NCBI GenBank assembly: GCA_951802425.1
Contig: OX637795.1
Coordinates: 1,116,001 to 1,180,000 of the forward strand
DNA: 64,000 bases
Direction: 5' to 3'
From: Clavaria fumosa
Taxonomy: Eukaryota > Basidiomycota > Agaricomycetes > Agaricales > Clavariaceae
The notes under the pieces are model-generated. The model saw only the letters and a list, made by a program, of their open reading frames with translations, did no database searches and was not told the origin of the DNA. Both the position numbers and the translations under genes were made by a program. Positions 20,011 through 30,330 of the stretch are shown piece by piece (position 1 is the stretch's first letter; every line of letters begins with the position of its first letter).

Positions 20011-21224
20011 AATACCAATTCGAGCACCTTGCAAGATGATCCTGATGTCCATGAAGCCCATGATATTGTAGAACTCAGCATCAGTGACGAGAGCGACAGC
20101 AAGCTCAGCCTTGGAACCTCCTTCCTACATCCCCTGCCCCCACATCTGCGCCTTGCGCGCGCGGAACGTCCGACTCGCCGTCGCATTTGAAAAGATTCGC
20201 AGCAGTTACCGCTCGTCAAGCACCTGGGACTACCGGCCGTTCTCACCCCCAACGAGCTCCCTGGCCCTCCTCGCCGTCGTTCCTACGACTACTACCACCA
20301 CAGCGGACGTCATCGGCGCCATCGAGAACAGTGTGCCTGGGTATAGCATCTGCGCATGCCTGTGCTGACCCGCGCAGGGTCGCTGGGCGGGAACGTCTGT
20401 CTCCTAGGCGTCAGATACAACGGCTCGTGGTCAAAGTAGAGCCCACCATCGCCCAAGTCCGTTAGGGACCCCACCGTCGCCTTGCCCCACCGTTGCCCCG
20501 CTGTCGCTTTGCCCCTACCTGCCCCACCCTACCGTTGCCTCGCCCCGCCGTCGCCTTGCCCCACCGTCACCCTGCCCCGCCATTACCTCGCTCCGCCCTG
20601 CCGTTGCCCCGCCCCGCCCCACCCCGCCCGGCCGTCGCCATCACACCTCGCCGCCGCCTCGCCTCGCCTCGTTGTGCCTCGCTTTGCCTTGCCTTGCCTC
20701 GCTCCACCACCTCGTCTCGCCTCGCCTCGCCTCGCCCCGCCGCGCCCGGCCTTGTCTCACCTCGCTCCGCCTCGCCTCGCCCCTCCGCGCCCAGCCTTGC
20801 CTCGCCCCGCCGCGCCCGGCCTTGCCTCGCCCCGCCAAACTCACAGAGGAAGGGCCTACGCCAACGGCAGCGGACGCGCCACCCCACCCTACCTTCGACA
20901 TCAGCCACCACCTAGAAGCAGGACTTGCACACCCCCCCATTCGACTGGGCACCGGTAGCTTTTTCCCCCACGCTGGGGTTTTTTTAACACACCCGCTGAC
21001 CCCCCTTCTTACTCACTTTTCCCACCTCCACTCCTCACACACACTAAGCGCATCCCGCGCGATGGTGCCGCACAGCGGCCCAGAGCACATGTCAAGGCAT
21101 TCCCACATAGTAACAAAGAGACAGAGAACATGTAGCATACTCTAACATAGGGCGTAGCCTCAAAATGAGTATAAATAGGATTTAAAATATATGTATATAT
21201 ATTTATATATATAAATACCAATTC
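20011..21224. mobile_element. Insertion of about 1.2 kb with an 11-bp direct repeat and AT-rich tail
   Basis: The second copy of the terminal repeat is split: its left part ends at AATACCAATTC (20011-20021) and its right part restarts with the same 11 bases (21214-21224) followed by GATTTTTTTGAAAGGGGTG. The inserted 20022-21213 therefore has an 11-bp target-site-like duplication. It ends in an AT-rich run (TATATATATTTATATATAT type) and has no terminal inverted repeats, which fits target-primed retroposition better than a cut-and-paste transposon. Its 5' part has a short frame (HEAHDIVELSISDESDSKL); the middle (20480-20840) is a C-rich GCCTCGCCTCGC repeat. There is no recognised gene. Confidence 0.6.
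20480..20840. repeat. C-rich simple repeat (GCCCCGCC / GCCTCGCCTCGC)
   Basis: Strong strand asymmetry: the plus strand is C/T/G-rich with almost no A. Pro/Arg/Leu/Ala-rich frames across it are artefacts of composition. It lies inside the insertion with 11-bp repeats. Confidence 0.75.
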
Positions 21225-21234
21225 ACTTCGATTT

Positions 21235-21290
21235 TTTTGAAAGGGGTGTGACATGTAATGCCGACAGCACGTGACTTCGAAATACCTCTT
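21235..21290 (+). repeat. Third copy of the terminal repeat, lacking the palindrome
   Basis: GAAAGGGGTGTGACATGTAA then TGCCGACAGCACGTGACTTC, GAAATAC. Compared with 19875-19950, exactly the palindromic core between GTGAC and ATGTAA is absent, as expected if a hairpin was deleted here or inserted in the other copies. It also forms the immediate upstream region of the gene starting at 21385. Confidence 0.6.
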
Positions 21291-21384
21291 GCATCTTTGA
21301 AGCAATCAACATCACGTGTTGGAATCATTGTTCTCTTACTTCTACCTACATCCTGCGTATTGCCTCCTCACAATCCTCAAGTAA

Positions 21385-23330
21385 ATGACCAAGTGGACAA
21401 CCCCTGCTTATGTCGAGCTTCTCAAAGGCAGCCTGGAAGCATATGGGAAGGCAGACACCAAGGAACGTGCTAGTATTGTCAAGGAGATCAAGAGACAAAT
21501 CCGAGACCTGGCTGAAGCTACGCAGGAACATCCCCCTGATGGCTTAAACCAGGTAAAGCAGAACTTCACACATCTGATTCACTTATGATTTGATGCTTTC
21601 CTTCTGCAGAAAATTCGCAACTGGCTGCATAACCATTGCAGGGTTGGGGAAGGAATGGATAATGGTTCTGATTCTGAGCCAGGTCAAAGGCCAGGCCTCA
21701 ATATTTGGAAACGCAAAAGGTGGACCTTCCAGAGTGTTGTTGAGCAGCATGAGAAGGAAAAAATCAATGCCTGCGCAGAAGAGCTCTCAAAGGCTGAGAG
21801 AGGCACAATAGACTTCTTATCCGCATACCGTTGAGCCAGGACTCAAATTTGCCAGGAGTTGTCAACACAGGAACGGCTTGAATATGAAGGCTTGGCTGAG
21901 AAGTGGAATACAGAGCCTGTACCGTCTAATATTCAAAGAGAGTGAGTGAATCTCTGCATGTTATTCATTTGCAACTTATGTCAGCTGTTTCCTTTACTGT
22001 AAGATTGGCTTCGCGAAAGTTTATGCATAATGCTTTGGAGTTTTCCCGGTTGGCCAAAGAGCAGATGGGAGTAGAGATTTTTATGTTGGCTGGTTGGCAA
22101 GATGACAAAGGGCAGATCAAGAAGGCAAAGTGAGTGTTTTCTATGAGGTGTTCTACATTCCTGACTAATGTGTATGTTCTTGAATTTCTCTTAGAGTCCA
22201 GACGCCAGGACCCTCCACTGCTGGGTTCAAGGATGTGTTTCAACAGACAGGAGATGTTGTTTGGCAAAAATGGGATGAGTATTTAGGGGATATGTGGAAC
22301 AGTAAGTGTGCTCTGTACAATTGTGTCTAAGAAGAGCTCTAATCTGAGTTCAGAGGATGCAACAAGGCCACAAAATGATGATTGGGATGCTGTGCTTCTC
22401 TCTAAGAGAACAGATACAAGCGTCCCATGGGATCTTGCAAAAGACAAGGATGGTTGGCCATTACTACCTCTAGAGTTGGCACTTCCCTTGGCTCAGCTCA
22501 AGGAGATCTTGAGATCATGTTTTACTATTGCATACCGTAAGCTTTTCACATTTCATTATTTCATAAATTGAAAAAATGTTGTATTTTGTAGGCAAGAAAA
22601 GTAACAACAAGAAGGCTGCTGTTCCATGGCTGCAAATATCTGACAACCCAAGTGCCTTTATACAAGCACAATACATTCCTAAAGGAGTACACATCCGTGA
22701 GCCCTCAAAAATGCAATCAGCAGATGTGAGAAGGCTTTGTTCCTTCCTCCACCATCGACAAACTCTAGGTCAAAGGGTCCTTGAGTTCAAGACTGTTCTA
22801 CCCACCCATAGGAGAGGGAAGGCCTTAAGGGATGCAGACAAGAGTCATACACAAGATACTGACAATGAAGTGTCAAGGCTGTCTCAAACAGCTAAGCATA
22901 TCTGGCTTGTCTCTGAAGTGTAAGATCTTTTCTCACCTGAAAATATCATTGACTAATGTGAGTCAGATCCAGTTCAGAGAAACCAGTCAATAACAGTGAT
23001 AGAGAAGACACTGATGAAGACCATGCTGGTGATGACGAGGACACTACAGATGAAGACAGTGCCAATTATGAAGAGGACACTGATGACGATATTGGTGGAC
23101 AATCATATGAGATGGCCAATTTAAATATACTGGAGGAGGTGCAGGAGAGGCAGAGGGATCAATTGCAAGTGGAGAGTGAGGTGGAGAATGATCAGCAGTT
23201 TGGCTCGCTGAAGAAGAAAAGAGCCAGAGATGAGAAGGAGCCTCATCTTTCATACCGAACACGAAGCAAGAGGAAAGCATCCATGGAGGCAAAGCAGCGG
23301 GTGCTAAGACCCAGGGCAAAAAGGCGGTAG
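21385..23330 (+). pseudogene. Transposon-associated Agaricomycete protein, one in-frame stop
   Basis: ATG at 21385. Exons joined by introns of about 55-65 nt give a coherent protein: IKRQIRDLAEATQEHPPDG, then KIRNWLHNHCR after the first intron (this could be a homeodomain-like helix-turn-helix, inference), SVVEQHEKEKINACAEEL, GVEIFMLAGWQDD, DDWDAVLLSKRTD, and a C-terminal acidic then basic region (DEDHAGDDEDTTDEDSA, RTRSKRKASMEAKQR) ending at TAG 23330. The architecture is familiar from mushroom genomes next to large DNA transposons, but the function is unknown. A TGA at 21832-21834 interrupts exon 2 (SAYR-stop-ARTQ) although the frame is well kept on both sides. It is therefore a recent pseudogene, or the stop is removed by an intron not seen here. 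Confidence 0.55.
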
Positions 23331-23870
23331 TTCTTTTTGACAAATGTATATTTATTGATTTCATAGCCCTACAAGTGTGAATAATGCACATTGTAGATTA
23401 AGTTTTCATATCCATGCATTTCAGAAAGGACAATCAAATGGATCAGTATCTTGAGAAATGGCAATCCAATGTCTTTGAATTAGAACATTGTTTAAATCTA
23501 TGATATAGAACTTTACTTTGACAGGTTTTCATTGTTTAAAATCTACCCCTTGTCAAACAAATATCATAGGAAATACAAGAGACATCTCAAGGCATACCTA
23601 GTATGTTGGTTCCTTCATATTATTCTCAAATTGAGTGAATCTATTGAGAGTAACTATCTGGGTAAAGCTGCTGATAACAATGTATTAATATGAGGGGGTG
23701 TAAATGAATGGGAGTTGATCAATGCTGTAGAAATGAAGACAAGGGTGTTAGCATTTGCAAAGGTGGTTTAAGATATACAAGAAGGGGATACTGATGCAGT
23801 ATGCTTGCCCATTTCGTAAGAGGCAATTCATTGTGACTGAAATAATAATGGTGATTGTTTCCATATGCAG
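23331..23870. other. Gene-less AT-rich spacer
   Basis: No exon, RNA gene or clear repeat unit is recognised downstream of the transposon-associated gene. Confidence 0.35.
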
Positions 23871-25120
23871 ATTGTTCAATACTTGTAGAGAGGGGATATT
23901 TGAAGTTATGTAGACTGAAGAATAACCATCCAGGCTAAGCCCTTTGTAAAGGCATCTTAATATCAGGTGGTCCAGATGAGTGGGCAGTTCATTGGGGCTA
24001 GAAATAACATTATATGATCATTATTGAAATGTTATGATATGCAGGTAGAGCATATTTAACATGGGATTAGGCTTGGAGAATACTGAGTCAAGCCCTTCAT
24101 GAAGAGGTATTAATATCAAATAATCAACCTCCAGAGGTGTCTGCTGTGACTGGGAACATAGAAAGAAGGCTATGTTGAGTGAAGTAAAACCATCTGGGAA
24201 CCCCTTGGGAAGGGCATATTCAAATGAAGAAATCCAGATGGGTGGCTCATTGGGGTTGGAATAATAACAATAGGGTTGCTCAGGATTCATGATTTTGATC
24301 TGCAAGGAAGGGATATTTGACATGAAATGCAGACCTGAGAATGACCATCTCAGCTGAGCCCTTTGTAAAGGCATATTCATATCAGGTAGTCCAGATGGGT
24401 GAGTGGTTTATTGAGGTGGTGAAGATGAGATTATAGACAATACCATTGCAGCAAGTTGTTTCATATTTAGGATAGTAGTATAGAACCTGAAATGCAGCTG
24501 AATTAACTTCTGATGATCTACCTCACAAATCATGTTCTGCTGCTGATAAAATAAGAGCAACAGTGCTACTTATACAAGAATATGGAGCTAGCATATACAA
24601 GAGTATTGAGCTTGGATATACAGTCAAGAATGTAGGCTTTGGCTGGGCCTATTTTAAGGGCACCCACAATATCAAGTTATCTGTATTTCTAGATTTAGTT
24701 TTTGGGTGACCTAAGCAGTTAACCCAGATTTCAGGTGTGACAATGTGTCACAATGTGACAGGTGATGAAGTACTTCAATGCTAGTCACACTGTGACATGT
24801 CACACCTAACATTCAATAATGAACAATTTATTGTAGGGTGTCATATTAAATAAGGGGACATTTGATATAAGATGTTGGATGCAGAATAATTGTCTGGGCT
24901 AAGCTCTTCTTGCTCAGGTACATTGGTATTACTACAGTATCTGGTAATTTAGATGAGTGAGCAGTGCATTAGGGCTGGAAAATCATAATACGGGTGCTAC
25001 CAGATGTAAGGTAGTGATATTAGACCTGGAATGCAGGTTGAAGAATATTATTCTGAGCCAAGCCCTACTGACCTGGGCCAAGCCTATTTTAAAGGCCCCA
25101 TGCATATCAAGTCATCTGAA
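23870..25120. repeat. Degenerate long-period tandem repeat
   Basis: Five or so diverged units share GGATATTTGA, ATGCAGACTGAAGAATAACC, GGCTAAGCCCTTTGTAAAGG, CATATTAATATCAGGTAGTC and CAGATGAGTGGGCAGTTCAT. Their starts are near 23885, 24060, 24300, 24845 and 25010. Unit length varies from about 130 to 280 bp through indels. A palindromic repeat (24738-24805) is embedded between units. There is no coding potential. Confidence 0.55.
24738..24805. repeat. Fourth copy of the GAAGTACTTC-centred palindrome
   Basis: Arms GTGTGACAATGTGTCACAAT and GTCACACTGTGACATGTCAC around TGATGAAGTACTTCAATG. Same plan as the copies near 17683-17745 and 19885-19943. It could form a long hairpin or cruciform; probably a MITE-like element. 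Confidence 0.6.
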
Positions 25121-25217
25121 CCTCTAGTTACCAATTTTGGGTGACCTAAGATCTCGGCCCAGCCTATTATGTAATATCTCGGCCGATGCTCGGCTGGGCC
25201 TATAAGATGGCCACCAG

Positions 25218-26042
25218 TCAAAATGGGCTGGCCCTATAAGATGGGGTTTGGGTACGCTGAAGGGTGTGACTGCTGACAGTGAGACTGTCAACTTTGGATA
25301 TTTCATGCCCAAGCTGGATATCAGCCATAATACCCCCCTCCAAAATGGATCTTGCTACAGTTCTCTTGCTCATTGTAGGGCCCTTGATTGTCAGTCCCAC
25401 AGAAGCAAGAATTGCTACCATAGCATTGCCAACCAAGTCTTGAGAGCAGCCTGCATTGACCAGAATGCGGCATAAATCACGTGCCTCCTCTGTATAGACA
25501 CCCTTCTCCATCAGAGAAATTTTTTGAGTCTCAGCCTTGACAAGGTCCAACTACCTTTCCATTGTATCATGGGCATGTTTGCATTGTGCCTGCAGAGATC
25601 GCACTTTCTTCCTGATCTCCATATGTTTCTCCTCTGCTATTTGGACATCTTGCAGTACCTCTGATATCCTATCCTCCAGCTCATCTTTCTCCTCTGTGAG
25701 CTGGATATCCTCTTGCTTTGTCTTCTCAACCAGTTCCATGGCCTCCATGGCCTGCTCCAGTGCCTGAATTTTGGCAGTCTGAGTCCTTTGTAGCTTGCGC
25801 TTTGTAATACGCAGTACATTATAAAGGGATGCAGAATGCTCCCTTTCACCCTGGAGTTCTGCTCTGGCATTGCTTAAGGCCAATTGAGCATAGTGCAATG
25901 CAGACTCAACAGCCTCAAACTGCTTGTCAGAGGCAGGCTCTGATGATCCTACACCTTCCTCCTGTAGTCTCCTGGCACAAGCTGCAAGCAGCTGTTCCCT
26001 CTGCTCCTGTGACCTCTGTGATGCTGAATACTTTGGAGGCAT
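25218..26042 (-). pseudogene. Coiled-coil transposon-associated protein, nonsense mutation and 3' truncation
   Basis: From ATG 26042 the frame encodes MPPKYSASQRSQEQREQLL and a long Glu/Gln-rich coiled coil (ALEQAMEAMELVEKTKQ; QDVQIAEEKHMEIRKKVR). An in-frame TAG at 25551-25553 follows MER, and the same frame continues LDLVKAETQKISLMEKGVYT, SKRTVARSILEGGIMADIQL. The second part matches a family frequent in mushroom genomes beside large DNA transposons (family impression; function unknown). It then departs from the expected pattern near 25230 and stops, so the C-terminal half is missing. Confidence 0.55.
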
Positions 26043-26488
26043 AATTTCAGCCTGTATAGCTGGTAAGAGATAGTGAGCCAGAAAATCAAGGTTTTGCCAA
26101 GCTGCAATTCATCAAGAGACATAAATAAGTGAATATATAGGTTTAGAAAATAGTATAATAGTGCTTACCTAGGTGTTCCAAAGCCCCAAATGCTTCCCCT
26201 CAGGTACACACAGTCCAATACAGGTCCCTAAAGTGTCAGAAGGATGAAATTGGCCTGAAATGTATAGAAAACAGTAATTTAAATAATAAGATAGGCAAAT
26301 ATGAAGTTTTGGAGGCTTACTTTTTAACCTAGATTGCACACAAAGTGTGCAGAGAGTGTTTGAAAGTGGGGGGAGAATGAGAGCCACAAAATGAGGCCAC
26401 AAAAACCTGCAGGAAACTTCATGGCGCGTGCGCACAGCCACTGATTACATAAGCGCACAACTCCGGCAGCATCAAATCTGTGGGCTTC
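26043..26488. other. Gene-less stretch
   Basis: Short minus-strand frames with two intron-like gaps are visible, but none gives a recognisable or convincing protein. It could be the upstream exon or promoter region of the coiled-coil pseudogene. Confidence 0.3.
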
Positions 26489-26489
26489 A

Positions 26490-26730
26490 TAGAGCCTTCT
26501 ACACACATTTTGGGATTTACTTTTGCTGAGAGGAAATGTTCAGAAATCGTATTTGAACATTTTGTTCAAGATGGAATTTTTTTAAATGTCTTTGTTGTGT
26601 AGATAACAACAATATCTCAATAAATAAGCCATTTTTCGAAAATCCATCTTGAACAAAAGTTTCTAAATTTAATTTCAGACATCTTTTACACTCAAAGTTT
26701 TTTGTAGCTGTTGTGTGGAAGGCTCTATAC
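26490..26730. mobile_element. Mariner-like MITE with TA target duplication
   Basis: Terminal inverted repeats GAGCCTTCTACACAC (26492-26506) and GTGTGGAAGGCTC (26713-26725) are bounded by TA on both sides. Inside is a second, nested inverted repeat (TTTTGTTCAAGATGGA near 26558 and TCCATCTTGAACAAAA near 26645). At about 240 bp with no coding frame, this fits a non-autonomous Tc1/mariner-type MITE. It lies about 120 bp downstream of the 3' end of nop4. Confidence 0.7.
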
Positions 26731-26855
26731 TGAGATGTGTTTTTGGGTCAGAGCCTTAGAGGCAGAATGCTTATATAAGCGTCACGCGTGTTTGGTGGGG
26801 ATTGCCCGTCCCCATTTGTACGCGACATAGGCGCACACGTGACCAGGAACCTAAG

Positions 26856-29800
26856 TCAGCCGTTCCTGCGGTTTTTCCGTTGCTTGCGTTTCCGTCCAAT
26901 CAACGAACCAACGCGCTGTCCCTCCTTGGCCGGTTCCTCATTTTCCAAAATTCCGTCCTCCACATCCTTAGATACCCGTCGCTTTTTGGTAGCAGGCGCT
27001 ACAATCGCCTCTGACTTCACTGTTGATATTCGACCAGTCTTCTCAGGGCGCTGCGTATCGCAACGAGTCAAGCAACCGGTGCAGAAAAGAAATCAAGCAC
27101 ATACTGATTCACGGCTCGATTTTTGCTGAATACTCCGCTTGCGCACAACCTGCACATTCTCGATGGAGAACTCGACGATCAACGTGCTCTTAGATTTCCC
27201 CACCACACTCTCGCGCTCGAGCTCTCCACTTATCCTGTTTATCCGCGCCTCGTCTCTTGTGTCCTCAGGCTTGGCCTTCTCGCGGGCCAGCAAATCCTGC
27301 AGCTCCTCCTTCCACCAACGCTCAAGCAGCGGCCCGAGACTCGCGTTGTGATTCGCCCAGCGCAAAAAGCGCAGCCCGTCCGCATGCTGCTGCATCTCCA
27401 CAAAACCGTAGCCCTTGCTCCGCCCCTTCCCAGTGATCACGTCCACGCGCTCCTGCTGCCGCACGATCTTAGCCTGCTTAACCGCCGTCGCCCGACCAAA
27501 TGATTTTTTGCCCCGACTCTTCGCCTTCTTCTTCCCTTCGCCGTCCTCTGGTTCCCTCACGTCATCCGCAATATCAACGAGCTCGTCCTGCGCGAGCCCT
27601 GTCCTGGCGCCTTTCTTGACCTCATCCTCGAAAACGCGAACCGCATGCATCGCCAGGCGTTTCAACACACGCTCGGTCACGAACAGCGGAAGCTGCCGGA
27701 CGCTCAAGCGCGTCTTCGAGACGTACAAGGAAGGGTTGGATCGCAGCAATGCGCGTCGGGCATTGAACGAGCTAGTGCGTCGCTCGAGGTCGAGGGGCGC
27801 TAGTTTTCTCGCCGCTGGCGACGTCGCAAACACGACTATCATTGAGGTGGGTGCGAGAGTGAAGGGCCAGGGTCACACACATATCAGAGATGCTCTTTGA
27901 AGTAACTTTCAAACGCACCTCCTTCGCGAAGAAGATAGATATTACGTTTATCCGCTTTTTCTCGTTTCCTCTCGCCTTCTTCCTTGAGCTTCACGGCCTC
28001 ATCTCGTGCTACTGCGCGAACTACGTCAAGCGTACGGCCGTGCAACACCAAGCTTTGAGCCAACGAGGACGAAGGATCCGGTGTCAGGATGGACGGGTGT
28101 GCTAATTGATTCTTTTTGACGTGCTAGAAGCGACCATCACCGGATCACGATTGAGGACAGCATGAAAGATTAGATGGTTAGGGATTTCAACGCACCGCTT
28201 CATTGCCCGTGGTCTCGATCTGCAGGAGCTTGCTGAGCTCGACTACTTTTTCTGCGTCTGCCTTATTCCAGTAACACACAAACCCTGTGCCGCGAGATCT
28301 TGTGGTATCTGCGTCCATCGTGATCCGTGCATACCTGAGAGAACCGAATGCGCGAAAACTAGAGCAGACGCTCCGTCAGGTTTGCACAATTTACACGACA
28401 TCGAGGAATACAGACAGTGTGCGTAGTTCGTCGTCTGTAGTTGTGAATGGAACGTTGCGAACGAACAGCGTCGTTCCTTCCTCTGGAGGCGGCAGTTGTG
28501 GTTTGATGGGTGGTTCATGACCGGAGCCGTCGTCGTCGTCGTCGTCGTCTGCCTCGCTACCACTTTCACCCTCGTTATCGTGAACATTTTCGTCATGCAC
28601 ACCTAGACCTCCGTCTCCCGGCTCGCTCTCCTCGTTGCTCTGGACGATCCCAGAGCCAGAGTCCGAGCTGTCTCTATCCTTCTCCTCTTCACTATCCCTC
28701 TCCTCTCCAACATCTTGAAGTTTTGCAATCTCTTGCTTCCATCTCTCCTTGCCTAAAGCCCAGTCGACCGCGATGGTTCTCCCCTTCCCAGTTGGCAGTT
28801 CCTCGCCGTCCGACGCGCCCTCCCCCAGCTCCATCCGATTCTTTTTTTCGATCCTCCTCTGCTTCTTCCTCTGCTGCTTCTCTGCCATCAAGCTGTCCGC
28901 CATCCCGGCGCGCACGGTCTTGCCGTTGCACCCGGCGATCGCGTGCTCAGCGTCGCTCTTGCTCAGCATCCATACAAATGCAAAGCCCCTCTTGGCGTGT
29001 GGCGCACCGTCAGAGGCGGCGGCCGGAACAGCATCCGGAATGTGAATGGAGTATATAGGCCCGTAGGGAAGGAAGAGGGCGCGCAAGTCCTGCTCTGTCG
29101 TGTCCCAGGGGAGGTTGCGTACGATGAGCCGGCTCGCGCGGCTGGGCGCTTTGTCCGTCGCAGAGGCCGTGTGTGGTTTGACGAGCGCGTCGAGCCGACG
29201 TTTTAATGTCACAGAAAGGAGGGAGCCCTTAAACACATGGGCGTGCAACTTAGAAACCGCTTCGGCTGCTGCAGAGGGTGTCTTGAAGATGACGTGTGCT
29301 GCATTGGCGATCAGTTTCAAAATGGATGTCGTCGGGAGGAAGTGTAGCAAACCGATGCTCGGATCTTCCTTTCCATCCTCCGTTTTGGTGGGCCACTGAA
29401 GGGAGTCGGTGCCATTGAACTTGCGTACCTTCTTCCAGAGCGTCTTTGTGTCGATAGAACTGGGCAGGCCAGAAATGACAGCCGTTCGGATGGACTGTGG
29501 GTCGTGTGAGGGTTTGGGTCGTGGAGGCGGACGTATCTTGGTCTGAGTGGATGCAGTTGTCCTGTCTTTCGGCTATAGACTTGTTCAGCAAATGACGATG
29601 ACTTGTAGAGACAGGGAAGCGTGCCTTGCTCTCAGCCCATTCTGCTCTCAACTTTCGCCCATCGAGAATGATATCTCCGGAGGCGGCCTGCTCTATGGCC
29701 GTCTTTGCGTCATCTGCGAGGGAAAAAGAGACGTATCCGACGCCTTTGGAGGCGCCGGAACCATGCTCTAAGACGACGAACGCGGTCCGGACGGGGCCGA

Positions 29801-30012
29801 AATCGGAAAAGAGCGTTTGCAGGTCCGTAGACGAAGCGGTGTACGGGAGATTTGAGACGAAGAGAGTTGACCTATACCGTGATTGAAATTTAGCGCTTGG
29901 ACCAAGTTGTTGAAGCTTACCCGCGACGAACTGGCGCCCCCTCCTCTTCCATATCGCGTTTCTTCCGTTTGCCTAGCGTTTGGGGCGAGGACGAGGACGG
30001 CGTCGCGTCCAT
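26856..30012 (-). CDS. Nucleolar RNA-binding protein Nop4 (RBM28-like), four RRMs
   Basis: ATG at 30012, TGA ending at 26856. Five or more exons; exon 1 is MDATPSSSSPQTLGKRKKRD. RRM1 follows (STLFVSNLPYTASSTDLQ, GVGYVSF). RRM2 is in the long exon near 29100 (SRLIVRNLPWDTTEQDLR, KRGFAFVWM). A highly acidic linker of Asp/Glu/Ser follows (28500-28700), then RRM3 (TTLFVRNVPFTTTDDELR, continuing in the next exon with GTGFVCYW), and RRM4 in the block near 27400-27800 (GYGFVEMQQHADGLRFLRWA). The C-terminus is basic (RKRKQRKNRRNG). This is the layout of yeast Nop4 and animal RBM28, needed for 60S ribosomal subunit assembly in the nucleolus. It is a conserved housekeeping gene and looks intact. It is divergent from the hydrolase gene, sharing about 320 bp of upstream sequence. 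Confidence 0.85.
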
Positions 30013-30330
30013 ACTGGCCGTTTCGCAAAAAGCGTATATTTTCAGTTCTCACGTGATACAGCCTCAGTTATCTCAAAGCTACCGCGAGCACCTCAGAGCT
30101 CCCACCCTCCTCGGCATCCGTGCCTCCCACTCCGTGCGTCCTCTTTCTATCCACACGCCCTGTGCGTCTCACTCCCCGCGCGTCCAGATGCCCCGCATCT
30201 CCTCATTCGCTCCGTGCGACGCAGAGGCACCTGCCTCTCCCCCTCGTTTCACCTTTCTCTCGCTCAACAATAATGGCAAATAACAACATACAACACATGA
30301 GGGAAGGACCGACTAACTGCACTGGACGTG
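30013..30330. promoter_or_regulatory. Divergent intergenic promoter between nop4 and the hydrolase gene
   Basis: About 320 bp separate the two start codons. TCACGTGA (about 30049-30056) is an E-box-like palindrome close to the nop4 start; the rest is C/T-rich on the plus strand, as is common upstream of basidiomycete genes. No TATA box stands out. Confidence 0.45.

Noticed and set aside
20482..20958. Pro/Ala/Arg-rich frames of 140-158 codons on both strands
   Set aside because: Generated by the C-rich GCCTCGCC simple repeat inside an insertion.
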